Counted from the stretch's first letter, positions 8,915 through 17,620 are shown. The stretch: 64,000 bases of DNA from Ga0077555 sp046154645 (GCA_046154645.1 JBJXDZ010000064.1:66828-130827); one strand, 5' to 3'. Translations and numbers: made by a program. Notes: generated from the sequence alone by a model not told the origin.

Positions 8915-9841
8915 ATGCCCAGTCACTGGTCCCGCGTTCGTCGTGCTGTCCCGCAGATCGCCGCTGCCGTTCTGGTGCTGGCGGCGCTTGGCCAACCCGC
9001 ATGGGCGCAAGCTCCCGCCCGCCCGGGGCCGGCTGCCGACTGCGGCAATGATGGTGGCGGCTTCGACGCTTGGCTGGGGCGTTTTCGCAGTTATGCCGCT
9101 CAGCAGGGGATCTCGCAGCCGGTCATCCAGGCGGGTCTTGCCGGGCTGAGCTACGACCCAACTGTGATACGCCTGGATCGCGGGCAGAAATCGTTCAAGC
9201 TGACGTTCGAGGAGTTCTATCGTCGCCGGGTCGGCGAATCACTGCTCAATCGCGGTCGCCGCCTGATGGCGCAGCATGCAGCCCTGCTGCAGCGGATCGA
9301 GAAGCAATACGGCGTGCCGGGGGCCGTGCTGGTGTCGATCTGGGGGCTGGAAACCAACTATGGTGGCGACAGCGGCGGCAAGCTTTCGATTCCGCGCTCG
9401 CTGGCCACACTCGCCTATGACTGCCGCCGCTCGGACTTCTTCCGAAATGAACTGCTGGCCACGCTCAAAATCATTCAGCGCGGCGACATGACCACGCAGC
9501 AGATGATTGGCGGTTGGGCTGGCGAGATTGGCCAGGTGCAGTTCCTGCCGTCGTCCTACTTCAAGTATGCCGTAGACTATGATGGTGATGGCCGCCGCGA
9601 TCTCGTGCGCAGCGTGCCGGACATGCTGGCCTCGACCGCCAACTTCCTGAAGGAGCACGGCTGGAAGGCCGGCGAGGGCTGGCAAGAAGGTACGCACAAC
9701 TACGGCGTTATCGCGCTCTGGAACAAGGCCAGCGTCTATCAGAAGACGATCGCTGTCATGTCGGACAAGCTTGCCGCCACGCGGGATCAAGCGCCGCCGC
9801 CAGGCCCGCGGCCAAAACCACAGTCGACCAGGGTGCAGTAG
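8915..9841 (+). CDS. MltB-like lytic murein transglycosylase
   Basis: This 308-residue exported protein has the SLT_2/MltB fold and should cleave the MurNAc-GlcNAc bond of peptidoglycan with formation of 1,6-anhydromuropeptides. A signal peptide covers about residues 1-32, ending near AWAQA. The catalytic Glu is in IWGLETNYG, and the motifs GEIGQVQFLPSSY and DYDGDGRRDL follow as usual. Many alphaproteobacterial relatives carry a C-terminal peptidoglycan-binding domain. Here the protein stops soon after the catalytic domain with a short Pro-rich tail. Signal cleavage occurs without a lipobox, so it is likely periplasmic and soluble. The start at 8915 gives the correct signal peptide; the longer frame from 8858 does not. 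Confidence 0.88.
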   Translation: MPSHWSRVRRAVPQIAAAVLVLAALGQPAWAQAPARPGPAADCGNDGGGFDAWLGRFRSYAAQQGISQPVIQAGLAGLSYDPTVIRLDRGQKSFKLTFEEFYRRRVGESLLNRGRRLMAQHAALLQRIEKQYGVPGAVLVSIWGLETNYGGDSGGKLSIPRSLATLAYDCRRSDFFRNELLATLKIIQRGDMTTQQMIGGWAGEIGQVQFLPSSYFKYAVDYDGDGRRDLVRSVPDMLASTANFLKEHGWKAGEGWQEGTHNYGVIALWNKASVYQKTIAVMSDKLAATRDQAPPPGPRPKPQSTRVQ

Positions 9842-9928
9842 GTCACACATTCGATCTCACGCGAATTTCTTGGGACAACTCGCGTTGGGATAGGGCCGGC
9901 GGCAGCACCCCGCCTGTATCCTGATCCC

Positions 9929-10684
9929 ATGTCGAATCACGGTCCAGCAACGGCTCAGGGCTATCAAACAGGGGGTGCGCAGGCGCCAGCGGGCCCGCGC
10001 GTGGTGGCGGCCGGCTTCGGGCCTTCGCCGCTGCAGCGCTTGAAGGACAAGCACATCAGTGATTGGAAGCTCGTCAAGCGGGCGCGCTTCAATGCGGCGA
10101 AGCGTCTTGAACGCAAGCACTACGCCGGCATCGTCACGCTGGCGATCGTGGCGCTCTATGGCGGCTTGATCTCAGTGTTCAACCTGATGTTCAAGCATCG
10201 CGTCAGCGCCGACTTGCGCGACGTGCTCGAATATGTGGCGGTCGTCTCCAGTTGGCTGACGCTGATCATCGGCTTGACCGAGCAGCAGAAGAACCACAGC
10301 GCCAATGCGCGCGAGCTGCACGACTGCGGCCAGGCCGTCAACGATCTGCAGAAGCAACTCTCCGCCGCGCCCATTGCCAGCGAGCGGGATTTCGCGCCCT
10401 ACCTCGGGCACTACCGCGCGATCATGGAGCGCTGTCGGCCTAACCACGATGATGTCGACTATCGGCTGGCGGAGGTGACGCCCTCGCGCGAGGAACGGCA
10501 GGCACTGCAGGAGCGGGGCGAGTGGGACGACTCGCGGCTTCGTCGCGAACGGCGCTGGGCGCAGATGCGCTACGACATCAACACCTATCTGTTCTACGCC
10601 AGCATCTGGTTCACACCGGCGCTGGTCGGTATGGTGCTGTGGTGGCTAGTCCCGGCCGCGCCTGGTGCTGGCGGGCCGGGCTGA
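9929..10684 (+). CDS. SLATT-like membrane protein (putative orphan effector)
   Basis: This 251-residue protein resembles SLATT domains, two-helix membrane modules proposed as pore-forming effectors in nucleotide-second-messenger and other conflict systems. A cytoplasmic helical lead (LKRLKDKH-type, about 36-65) runs into TM1 at about 67-87 and TM2 at about 99-117. A long amphipathic helix follows with the family-like pattern NARELHDCGQAVNDLQ. It differs by having a third membrane segment near the C-terminus, at about 219-241. SLATT proteins are normally encoded beside a CD-NTase, a SLOG sensor or a reverse transcriptase, and none is visible here. The resemblance is based on layout and short motifs only. 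Downstream it converges with a small monooxygenase-like gene. Confidence 0.6.
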   Translation: MSNHGPATAQGYQTGGAQAPAGPRVVAAGFGPSPLQRLKDKHISDWKLVKRARFNAAKRLERKHYAGIVTLAIVALYGGLISVFNLMFKHRVSADLRDVLEYVAVVSSWLTLIIGLTEQQKNHSANARELHDCGQAVNDLQKQLSAAPIASERDFAPYLGHYRAIMERCRPNHDDVDYRLAEVTPSREERQALQERGEWDDSRLRRERRWAQMRYDINTYLFYASIWFTPALVGMVLWWLVPAAPGAGGPG

Positions 10685-10693
10685 GCACGACGG

Positions 10694-11008
10694 TTATTCC
10701 GCCGCCGCGCGCTTGGCTCCGCTGTTGTCGACGATGACGGGGCTGTCGAAATAGCTCACCTGTGGTTCCATGCCGTACCGCTTCGTCAGGTCGGCCTTCC
10801 AGGCGGCCTTATAGACGGCATCAGCCGCGGCCCGGCTTGTCCAAAGGTAGACACCACCCGCTTCGCCCGTCTTCGGATCGAACAGGTAGTATTTGCGCAC
10901 GAGACCCGCCAGGTTCTCGTACTTTTTCGACGAGGCCCGGTACATCTCGGTGGCCTTCTCGCTGGTGGTGCCGGCGGGCAGCTTGAAGCGAACGATGGCG
11001 GTGATCAT
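10694..11008 (-). CDS. YdhR-like dimeric alpha-beta barrel protein (putative monooxygenase)
   Basis: The 104-residue protein has the ferredoxin-like layout of small dimeric alpha-beta barrel proteins of the YdhR/ABM group. A first strand ITAIVRFKLP leads into a helix with YRASSKKYENL, then KYYLFDPKTGEAGGVYLWTSRAAADAVY and a last strand. Some members are cofactor-free oxygenases, others have unknown ligands, so the enzymatic label is tentative. It ends 9 bases from the convergent SLATT-like gene and starts 21 bases after the stop of cysK on the same strand, so it is probably cotranscribed with cysK. Confidence 0.75.
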   Translation of the reverse strand: MITAIVRFKLPAGTTSEKATEMYRASSKKYENLAGLVRKYYLFDPKTGEAGGVYLWTSRAAADAVYKAAWKADLTKRYGMEPQVSYFDSPVIVDNSGAKRAAAE

Positions 11009-11029
11009 GGCTGGCTCCTGGAATCTGGT

Positions 11030-12022
11030 TCAAGCCTTCGGTTGCACGAACAGTTCCGTCGAAAGATAGCGCTCGGCGGATGATGGCGCAAAGGTGACGA
11101 TACGCTTGCCCGCCATCTCAGACCGCGCAGCAACGACCAGCGCTGCCGCGACGTTGGCACCAGTGGAAATTCCGCCCGGAATGCCCTCGACCTTGGCCAA
11201 TTCGCGCGCGACGGCAAAGGCCTTATCGTTGTCGATAGTGATGATCTCATCGATCAGCCCGCGCTCCAGGATCGACGGCACGAAACCGGCGCCGATGCCC
11301 TGGATCTTGTGCGGCGAGGGTGGCCCGCCGGACAGCACCGGGCTTGCCGTTGGCTCCACCGCGATGATCTTGAGCGCCGTGTTGCGTGCTTTCAGGACGC
11401 GACCGCAACCCGTGATCGTGCCGCCGGTGCCGATGCCGACGACGAGGGCATCGATTCTGCCACCGGTGTCCGACCAGATCTCCTCGGCGGTGGTGTGCTC
11501 GTGCACCAGTGGGTTGGCAGGATTGTCAAACTGGGCGGGAATGACGGCATCAGGCAATGACTTCTGAATTTCCTCGGCTCGAGCAATGGCGCCTTTCATG
11601 CCCTTTTCGCGCGGGGTCAGCTCAAGCTCGGCGCCGAGATGGGCGAGCAACGCCCGGCGTTCGATCGACATGCTGTCCGGCATCACCAGGATCAGGCGAT
11701 AGCCACGTGCCGCCGCCACGAAGGCGAGGCCGATGCCGGTATTGCCGGAGGTCGGCTCTACCATCACGGTGCCCGGCTTCAAGCGGCCCGAAGCTTCCAG
11801 CGCGTCGATCATCGAGACGCCGATGCGATCCTTGACTGACGACAGTGGATTGAAAAATTCGAGCTTGAGGCAGACCTCGCCCTTGGCGCCGTGCTTCTTT
11901 GCCAAACGTTGCAGCTTCACCAGCGGCGTGTTGGCGATGGTCTCGGTGATGTCATTGTACATGCGGCCGCGGCCGATCTTGCCTACGGCGTCGAGGGTCT
12001 TCAGTCCGTGGGGCTTGCTCAT
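11030..12022 (-). CDS. cysK: Cysteine synthase A (O-acetylserine sulfhydrylase)
   Basis: This 330-residue PLP enzyme should make cysteine from O-acetylserine and sulfide. The PLP lysine is in LSSVKDRIG, the substrate loop in PTSGNTGIGLAF, and the phosphate-binding loop in GIGTGGTITG, all intact. The C-terminal region also fits CysK (GGISTGANVAAAL). About 20 extra residues precede the usual family start (MYNDITETIANTP). The upstream ATG at 12022 is kept because GGAG lies eight bases before it, but the internal start at 11962 is possible. The small YdhR-like gene follows closely. The upstream dut gene is co-oriented, 72 bases away. Confidence 0.93.
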   Translation of the reverse strand: MSKPHGLKTLDAVGKIGRGRMYNDITETIANTPLVKLQRLAKKHGAKGEVCLKLEFFNPLSSVKDRIGVSMIDALEASGRLKPGTVMVEPTSGNTGIGLAFVAAARGYRLILVMPDSMSIERRALLAHLGAELELTPREKGMKGAIARAEEIQKSLPDAVIPAQFDNPANPLVHEHTTAEEIWSDTGGRIDALVVGIGTGGTITGCGRVLKARNTALKIIAVEPTASPVLSGGPPSPHKIQGIGAGFVPSILERGLIDEIITIDNDKAFAVARELAKVEGIPGGISTGANVAAALVVAARSEMAGKRIVTFAPSSAERYLSTELFVQPKA

Positions 12023-12094
12023 GGGTTCATCTCCGGCGGGTGCGGGGCGCTTGGGCGCCTTGTGGTCCCAATAAGCCCGCCTAAGCCGGCGAGA

Positions 12095-12586
12095 TCAAGG
12101 GCGTTTGCCGGTACCTGTCGAACCGAAGCCGCCGGCGCCGCGATCGCTCGCCGTCGTGAAGGTCTCGACGACCCGGAACTCGGGCCGCAAGATCGGCACG
12201 AACAGCATCTGCGCGATGCGGCTGCCGGGCTCGATCGTAATCGGTGCCGTGCCGGGCGCGCTGCGGTTCCAGGCCGAGATCATGACCGGGCCGGTGTAGT
12301 CGCCATCGATAACGCCGACTGTGTTGCCGAGCACCAAGCCCTGCTTGTGACCCAGGCCAGAGCGTGGCGCGATGATTGCGGCCATGTCGGCCCGTCCCAT
12401 ATGCAGCGCAATGCCTGATGGAATGAGCACAGCGGGCGCGCCAGCCGCCAGCGACAGGGGCTGGTCCAGGCAGGCAAAGAGGTCGATACCCGCCGCCATG
12501 GCACTTTGGTAGCGCGGCAGGCCCCAGGCTTCGAGGCGCCGGTCCAACACCTTGATCTCGATCGTCGGCTGCACATTGGCCGCCAT
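12095..12586 (-). CDS. dut: dUTP diphosphatase
   Basis: The 163-residue protein is a trimeric dUTPase that hydrolyses dUTP to dUMP and pyrophosphate, keeping uracil out of DNA and supplying dTMP synthesis. All five family motifs can be seen: AGIDLFA (I), APRSGLG (II), NTVGVIDGDYTGPV (III, with the catalytic Asp and uracil-site Tyr), RIAQMLF (IV) and the flexible C-terminal arm RGAGGFGSTG (V). The start at 12586 is fixed by GGGAG seven bases upstream; a 37-residue longer frame has no family similarity. It lies divergent to aspS with a 109-base gap that must hold both promoters. Confidence 0.95.
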   Translation of the reverse strand: MAANVQPTIEIKVLDRRLEAWGLPRYQSAMAAGIDLFACLDQPLSLAAGAPAVLIPSGIALHMGRADMAAIIAPRSGLGHKQGLVLGNTVGVIDGDYTGPVMISAWNRSAPGTAPITIEPGSRIAQMLFVPILRPEFRVVETFTTASDRGAGGFGSTGTGKRP

Positions 12587-12695
12587 GGCGAACTCCCGTT
12601 CCGCAATCGTTCTCTGGCTTGACAAGGGCTGCCACAGGTGCGCTTTTCCCGCACGCCTGCACATCTTAGTCAATGACACAAAAAGGACAGCGGCC

Positions 12696-14519
12696 ATGGC
12701 CGGCTTGACCTCGCAACGCTATCGCACCCACACCTGCGGCGCGCTCCGCCAGAGCGACGGCGGCACGACAACCCGCATTTCCGGCTGGGTGCACCGCGTG
12801 CGCGACCATGGCGGCGTGCTGTTCATCGATCTGCGCGACCACTATGGCATTACGCAGGTGGTGGCCGACCCCGACTCGAAGGCCTTCAAGGTCGCCGAGG
12901 CCGTGCGCTCGGAGTGGGTGATCCGCGTCGATGGCAAGGTGCGCGACCGTCCCGCGGGCACCGTCAACGCCGAGCTGCCGACGGGCGCGATCGAGGTCTA
13001 TGCGACCGAGATCGAAGTGCTGTCCGAGGCCAAGGAGATCCCGGTGCCGGTGTTCGGTGAGCCGGACTACCCGGAAGACATGCGGCTCACCTATCGCTTC
13101 CTCGATTTGCGGCGCGAGTCCCTGCACGCCATCATCATGAAGCGGCTTGGTATCACCGCATCGATCCGGCGGCGCATGCATGAGGCGGGATTCAACGAGT
13201 TTCCGACACCGATCCTAACGGCTTCCTCGCCCGAGGGCGCGCGCGACTTCCTGGTGCCGAGCCGCCTCTATCCCGGCAAGTTCTACGCGCTCCCCCAGGC
13301 GCCGCAGCAATATAAGCAACTGCTGATGATCTCGGGCTTCGATCGCTATTTCCAGATTGCGCCCTGCTTCCGCGACGAGGACCCGCGCGCCGACCGGCTA
13401 CCGGGTGAATTCTACCAGCTCGACGTCGAGATGAGCTTCGTCGAGCAGGAGGACATCTTCCAGACCATGGAGCCGATCATCACGGCCGTGTTTCAGGAGT
13501 TTGCGGGCACCAAGAAGGTCGATCACACTTGGCAGCGCATTCCCCATTCGACGGCGCTGCAGAAGTACGGCTCCGACAAGCCGGACCTCAGGAACCCCAT
13601 CGAGATGGCTGACGTCACCGAGCATTTCCGGGGCTCGGGTTTCAAAGTATTTGCCGGCCTGATCGAGAAGGACCCGAAGGTGCGCGTATGGGCGATCCCT
13701 GCGCCGAAAGGTGGCAGCCGCGCGTTCTGCGACGCTATGAACGGGTGGGCGCAGAAAGAGGGCCAGCCGGGTCTCGGCTACATCATGTGGCGGGCCGAGG
13801 AGGGTGCTGCCGGTGCCGGACCCATCGCCAAGAACATCGGCGGCGACCGAGCAGCCGCGATCATGCAGCAGACGGGCCTCGCTGTCGGCGACGCCTGCTT
13901 CTTCACAGCGGGGGACCCGGCCAAGTTCTACAAATTCGCAGGTCTTGCCCGTGACAAGGTTGGCCGCGACTTGAAGCTCATTGACGAGAACCGCTTCGCC
14001 TTCGCGTGGATCGTCGACTTCCCGTTCTATGAGTGGAACGAGGAGGACAAGAAGATCGACTTCTCGCACAACCCGTTCTCGATGCCGAAGGGCGGCCGCG
14101 AGGCGCTGGAAGCCGCCGAGAAAGACGGGCGCGACGCGCTGCTTTCGTTAAAGGCCAACCAGTACGATATCGTGTGCAACGGCTACGAGATCGCGTCGGG
14201 CTCGGTGCGCAATCATCTGCCCGAGACCATGGTCAAGGCGTTCGAGATCACCGGTCTTACACGCGCCGATGTGGAGTCACGGTTCGGCGGGCTCTACCGC
14301 GCCTTCCAGTATGGTGCGCCGCCGCACGGCGGGTGTGCCGCCGGCATCGAGCGCATGGTGATGCTGCTGACGGGCTGCACGACGGTGCGCGACGTGGCGC
14401 TCTTCCCGATGAACCAGCAGGCCAACGACCTCCTCATGGGCGCCCCCGCCGAAGCCACACCCAAGCAGCTCAAGGAGCTGCATCTCCGCGTCGCCGCGTC
14501 GGTGGAGAAGAAGGGGTGA
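12696..14519 (+). CDS. aspS: Aspartyl-tRNA synthetase
   Basis: This 607-residue class II synthetase charges tRNA-Asp. The N-terminal OB-fold anticodon-binding domain (about 10-115) includes GWVHRVRDHGGVLFIDLRD. The catalytic core follows with motif 1 (RRRMHEAGFNEF), motif 2 (FRDEDPRADR) and motif 3 (GAPPHGGCAAGIERMVM), plus the bacterial-type GAD insertion at about 290-420. Length and layout are the bacterial type. Many alphaproteobacterial enzymes of this type are non-discriminating and also charge tRNA-Asn; that cannot be told here. The ATG at 12696 follows AGGA by nine bases. The kinase gene downstream overlaps its stop codon, so the toxin-like pair may be read from the aspS transcript. 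Confidence 0.96.
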   Translation: MAGLTSQRYRTHTCGALRQSDGGTTTRISGWVHRVRDHGGVLFIDLRDHYGITQVVADPDSKAFKVAEAVRSEWVIRVDGKVRDRPAGTVNAELPTGAIEVYATEIEVLSEAKEIPVPVFGEPDYPEDMRLTYRFLDLRRESLHAIIMKRLGITASIRRRMHEAGFNEFPTPILTASSPEGARDFLVPSRLYPGKFYALPQAPQQYKQLLMISGFDRYFQIAPCFRDEDPRADRLPGEFYQLDVEMSFVEQEDIFQTMEPIITAVFQEFAGTKKVDHTWQRIPHSTALQKYGSDKPDLRNPIEMADVTEHFRGSGFKVFAGLIEKDPKVRVWAIPAPKGGSRAFCDAMNGWAQKEGQPGLGYIMWRAEEGAAGAGPIAKNIGGDRAAAIMQQTGLAVGDACFFTAGDPAKFYKFAGLARDKVGRDLKLIDENRFAFAWIVDFPFYEWNEEDKKIDFSHNPFSMPKGGREALEAAEKDGRDALLSLKANQYDIVCNGYEIASGSVRNHLPETMVKAFEITGLTRADVESRFGGLYRAFQYGAPPHGGCAAGIERMVMLLTGCTTVRDVALFPMNQQANDLLMGAPAEATPKQLKELHLRVAASVEKKG

Positions 14520-15055
14520 TCGAGCTGCTTCCCTCACCGGTGATTGTTCTGGTGGGTGGCCCAAATGGGGCTGGGAAGTCGACGTTTATTCGGCAGTATG
14601 TAGCGGTACATTATTTGGAGTTCGTTGTCTTGAATCCCGACGAGGTCGCTCGTCGTCTGGAACAACGCGGGCGGTCGACGGCCGCACGGAATAGGTCGGC
14701 GGGTCGCGAGACGCTGACCGAAATCACTGCAGCAAGTGAGGCGTTGCAGAACATCATCTTAGAGACGACGTTGTCGGGACGGATCTACGCCGGCCTCATT
14801 CCCCGATGGCAAGCCAAGGGGTATTCGGTCATTCTCCACTATCTCAAACTTCCAAACGTCGAGATGTCGATTGAGCGGGTACGCCGTCGAGTGGCTAGTG
14901 GCGGGCACGACATTCCGATTGGCGACCTGCGTCGGAGATTCGCCAAGAGTCTCACCAATCTTGAAGGCCTTTACAAACCTGTGGTCGATAAGTGGTACGT
15001 CCGGCGTAGCGAGGAAGATAGATTCCCACTGGAAGATTGGCATGAGGGAAGCTGA
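14516..15055 (+). CDS. Zeta-toxin family P-loop kinase
   Basis: The 179-residue protein is a small P-loop kinase of the chromosomal zeta-toxin group (COG4185). The Walker A motif GGPNGAGKST lies at residues 14-23. Then come LNPDEVARRL with the base-like Asp, ILETTLSGR in the substrate region, and an Arg-rich lid with ERVRRRVASGGHDIP. Zeta toxins phosphorylate UDP-N-acetylglucosamine; close relatives of this short form may have other substrates. The GTG at 14516 overlaps the aspS stop as GTGA and has a purine-rich site (GGAGAAGAAGG) just before it. The stop overlaps the start of the next gene as TGATG, so the two are translationally coupled. GC content is visibly below the neighbours. No small epsilon-like antitoxin gene is present. 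Confidence 0.8.
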   Translation: MIELLPSPVIVLVGGPNGAGKSTFIRQYVAVHYLEFVVLNPDEVARRLEQRGRSTAARNRSAGRETLTEITAASEALQNIILETTLSGRIYAGLIPRWQAKGYSVILHYLKLPNVEMSIERVRRRVASGGHDIPIGDLRRRFAKSLTNLEGLYKPVVDKWYVRRSEEDRFPLEDWHEGS

Positions 15056-15909
15056 TGACACGTGCAATTCAATCGCATCAATCGGAAGGGGAGATTGCTC
15101 AAGCGGCAGCAGAGCGCGCAGCGTGTTCACTTCAGAGCGGCACTGCAACTGTGCGTTCAGGCATCCTGGACGAGGAAATGCTCGCGCTGCAGGCCGCCGC
15201 CACCGACATCCTGATTGAAGCGCAGGCCTCCTATCAGGAGTGGACTTCAGCGATAGTCGTGTCTGAACTCATCCAGAGTGATCCTGACTATGCCAAAGGA
15301 TTGGATCATTGCGACACTGCTAACCTGTTGGTGGTGCATCGAGCGTTGCTGAAAAGCGGGCTACTCGGCGCCTACAGGTTAACGGACGATCCAAAGGACG
15401 ATCGCACGACGCTTTGCATGATGGCGGGAAAAATAGGTGTGAGGCATGCTGGCGGCAAGATCCATGCGCTATTATACAGTGAAGACTGGCTGCGAACTCT
15501 GGGCTTTAGTGAAAGCGTCGTCACGAAAGAATGTGAGCGAAATCGAACAAATTTGGAAAAGTTTACGGCGATCGTTCCCACTCGTTGGGCGAAGCATGAT
15601 GGTTCAGGTGAACTGGCCCAGCTTCGCCGGAAGATTAAACCCCTGCGCGACAATGCACTTGCACACCATATCCCGCGCCAGTTGCACGATTTGCCGACGT
15701 ACCAAGCGGCAGGTCGACTAGTGGATCTGACACTCGGCTTGGCAACGATGCTGGCGGGTATTCTAAAGGGAAGGTCATCGTCCGCTGAGGACTTTAAGGA
15801 AGCCGCGCGGGTCGATGCTGAACGATACTGGAAGGCAATGCTTACAGGACCAAGAGATAAGTTCAGACAGCATCGGCAGCTAATCGTGGGACGAAGCAGT
15901 AAGAGTTGA
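15055..15909 (+). CDS. HEPN/AbiU2-like protein coupled to the zeta-type kinase
   Basis: I do not recognise this 284-residue protein at family level with certainty. It is mostly helical and contains LRDNALAHH (Arg198 and His204, an R-x5-H spacing), the pattern of HEPN ribonuclease folds. It sits in the same setting as the RxxxxH of AbiU2-type proteins, where a long helical domain precedes it. The first 35 residues look disordered. Its ATG overlaps the stop of the zeta-type kinase gene by one base, so the two products are likely made in fixed proportion. Lower GC and different codon use from the flanking housekeeping genes suggest transfer. It may be an antitoxin, a second toxin, or the partner of an abortive-infection module. 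The HEPN call is an inference from one motif. Confidence 0.6.
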   Translation: MTRAIQSHQSEGEIAQAAAERAACSLQSGTATVRSGILDEEMLALQAAATDILIEAQASYQEWTSAIVVSELIQSDPDYAKGLDHCDTANLLVVHRALLKSGLLGAYRLTDDPKDDRTTLCMMAGKIGVRHAGGKIHALLYSEDWLRTLGFSESVVTKECERNRTNLEKFTAIVPTRWAKHDGSGELAQLRRKIKPLRDNALAHHIPRQLHDLPTYQAAGRLVDLTLGLATMLAGILKGRSSSAEDFKEAARVDAERYWKAMLTGPRDKFRQHRQLIVGRSSKS

Positions 15910-15964
15910 GCCTAGATTTGACTGCAGATCGCTGCAGGAGCCAATCACACTGCGGTCCGCCTAT

Positions 15965-17164
15965 ATGATCCTCCTCAACGCCCTCCCCGACTATCGCCAG
16001 CCTCTCGATCCTGTCGATGCCGAGGTGTTGGGCGTGGCTGGTGCGGAGGCGGCCGAGCGCGTGACCAGGGTGCGCCCCGGCTATGGCGCGACGCCGCTGG
16101 TGTCGCTGCCGGCCATGGCGCGGGAACTCGGGGTCGCCGCCATCCACGTCAAGGACGAAGGACCGCGCTTCGGGCTCGGCAGCTTCAAGGCTTTGGGCGG
16201 CGGCTATGCCGTCATCCGGCTGCTGCTGGAGGAAGCCGAAAGACGCCTCGGGCGCCTCGTCGATCTGACGGCGTTGCACGCGGCTGACGTGCGCGGCATC
16301 GCCTCGACGCTGACTTTCGCCTGCGCCACGGACGGCAATCATGGCCGCTCGGTTGCGCAGGGCGCCCAAAGCCTCGGCGCTCAATCGGTCATTTTCATTC
16401 ACTCCGGTGTCAGCGCCGAGCGCGAGGCTGCCATCGCTCGCTTCGGTGCCCGGATGGTGCGGGTTGGTGGAACCTATGACGACAGCGTCGCCGAAGCCGC
16501 GCGCGTGGCAGCCCGCGAGGATTGGATCCTGGTGTCGGACACCGCCTGCGCCGGCTATGAGCGCATCCCTGGCTTGGTCATGCAGGGCTACACGGTGTTG
16601 TTGCGCGAGGCGTTGCGGCAATTGCCTGAACTGCCGACACATGTGTTCATCCAAGCCGGAGTCGGTGGCATTGCGGCGGCACTCGCCGGCCATCTGGCCC
16701 TCGTGCATGGCGACAAGCGGCCCACATTCGTGGTCGTGGAACCGGCACGCGCGGCCTGCATCTTCGGCAGCGCCAAGGCGGGCCGCCTGACCAAGGTGGA
16801 TGTCGGCGAACCCACCGTAATGGCCATGCTGGATTGCTATGAGCCTTCGCTCACGGCGTGGCGCGTGCTCACGCGGGCGGCAGATGCGTTCATGACGCTC
16901 GAGGAAGACGAGGCGATTGCCATCATGAACCGGTTGGCCAGGCCCCATGGCGGCGATCCCGCCATCGTCGCAGGCGAGAGCGGTGGCGTTGGCCTGGGCG
17001 GGCTCATCAAAGCTGCGGGCGATGCCCATATGCGGCGTGCGCTTGGCTTGGAGGCAAGTTCCCGCGCCCTGGTGGTCAATACCGAAGGCGCCACGGATCC
17101 CGGCCGCTATCGCGAGTTGGTAGGCCTCTCCCCGGCAGACGTCGCCGCGTCGGAACAAGCTTGA
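15965..17164 (+). CDS. dpaL: Diaminopropionate ammonia-lyase
   Basis: This 399-residue fold-type II PLP enzyme matches diaminopropionate ammonia-lyase (DpaL/YgeX), which converts 2,3-diaminopropionate to pyruvate and ammonia. The PLP lysine is in FGLGSFKALGG, preceded by IHVKDEGPRFG. Further family signatures are ATDGNHGRSVA, GGTYDDSVAEA, SDTACAGYERIP and GVGGIAAALAGHL. It is close to threonine synthase and serine dehydratase, but the RFGLGSFKALGG and GYERIPGLVMQGY patterns favour DpaL. No YgeW/YgeY purine or amino-acid operon adjoins it. The start at 15965 has no strong ribosome site but begins the family N-terminus. Confidence 0.85.
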   Translation: MILLNALPDYRQPLDPVDAEVLGVAGAEAAERVTRVRPGYGATPLVSLPAMARELGVAAIHVKDEGPRFGLGSFKALGGGYAVIRLLLEEAERRLGRLVDLTALHAADVRGIASTLTFACATDGNHGRSVAQGAQSLGAQSVIFIHSGVSAEREAAIARFGARMVRVGGTYDDSVAEAARVAAREDWILVSDTACAGYERIPGLVMQGYTVLLREALRQLPELPTHVFIQAGVGGIAAALAGHLALVHGDKRPTFVVVEPARAACIFGSAKAGRLTKVDVGEPTVMAMLDCYEPSLTAWRVLTRAADAFMTLEEDEAIAIMNRLARPHGGDPAIVAGESGGVGLGGLIKAAGDAHMRRALGLEASSRALVVNTEGATDPGRYRELVGLSPADVAASEQA

Positions 17165-17289
17165 ATCGCTGTTGCCGCATTTGTGCGCGCCATCACTGCG
17201 GCGGGTCGACCACCAAGGCATCCTGATGGTCACAGGCGGCTGGCACATGAGGTGCCCCGGCCGCAGCCGCAACCAAACAGGGGGCCATC

Positions 17290-17535
17290 ATGAACCTCAT
17301 CCTCGAAATTCTGGATGTCATCAAGATCTTCGGTTTGGTCACTGGCGGGCTGGCGCTCGGTTTGATCCTGATCGCCATCTTCTCCGTGGTCAGCCAAAGA
17401 GCGACAGCCCAGTGGTTGGCCGCACGGATGGCCAGCGACAACTGGCACGCCAACCCGACTTCGGTCGGAGTCTTTGCATCGACGCGTGGTTCTGGCGGCG
17501 CGGACGGCGGCGGCTTCGATGGCGGCAGTGATTGA
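17290..17535 (+). CDS. Small single-span membrane protein with Gly-rich C-terminus
   Basis: This 81-residue product has one long hydrophobic helix at about residues 11-34 (IKIFGLVTGGLALGLILIAIF). A short amphipathic segment follows, and a Gly/Asp/Ser-rich tail (GGADGGGFDGGSD). I do not recognise a family. The ATG at 17290 is preceded by a GGGGGC run, and the coding pattern matches the GC-rich genome, which supports translation. It stands alone between dpaL and the MBL-fold gene. A perfect stem-loop lies 30 bases after its stop. Confidence 0.55.
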   Translation: MNLILEILDVIKIFGLVTGGLALGLILIAIFSVVSQRATAQWLAARMASDNWHANPTSVGVFASTRGSGGADGGGFDGGSD

Positions 17536-17564
17536 AGCCGTCGCATTGGAAACCCAGGTGCCAG

Positions 17565-17595
17565 GCTGGCGGCAGGCTGTACGCCTGCCGCCAGC
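17565..17595. terminator. Perfect 13-bp stem-loop between convergent genes
   Basis: The arms GCTGGCGGCAGGC and GCCTGCCGCCAGC pair perfectly around a 5-base TGTAC loop. It lies between the stop of the small membrane-protein gene and the stop of the convergent MBL-hydrolase gene, a typical place for a bidirectional terminator. Neither side has a T-tract, so intrinsic termination would be weak; it may act mainly as a 3'-end stabiliser. Confidence 0.5.
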
Positions 17596-17620
17596 GGTGC
17601 GGGCTGAAGCGCGTCCGCGT

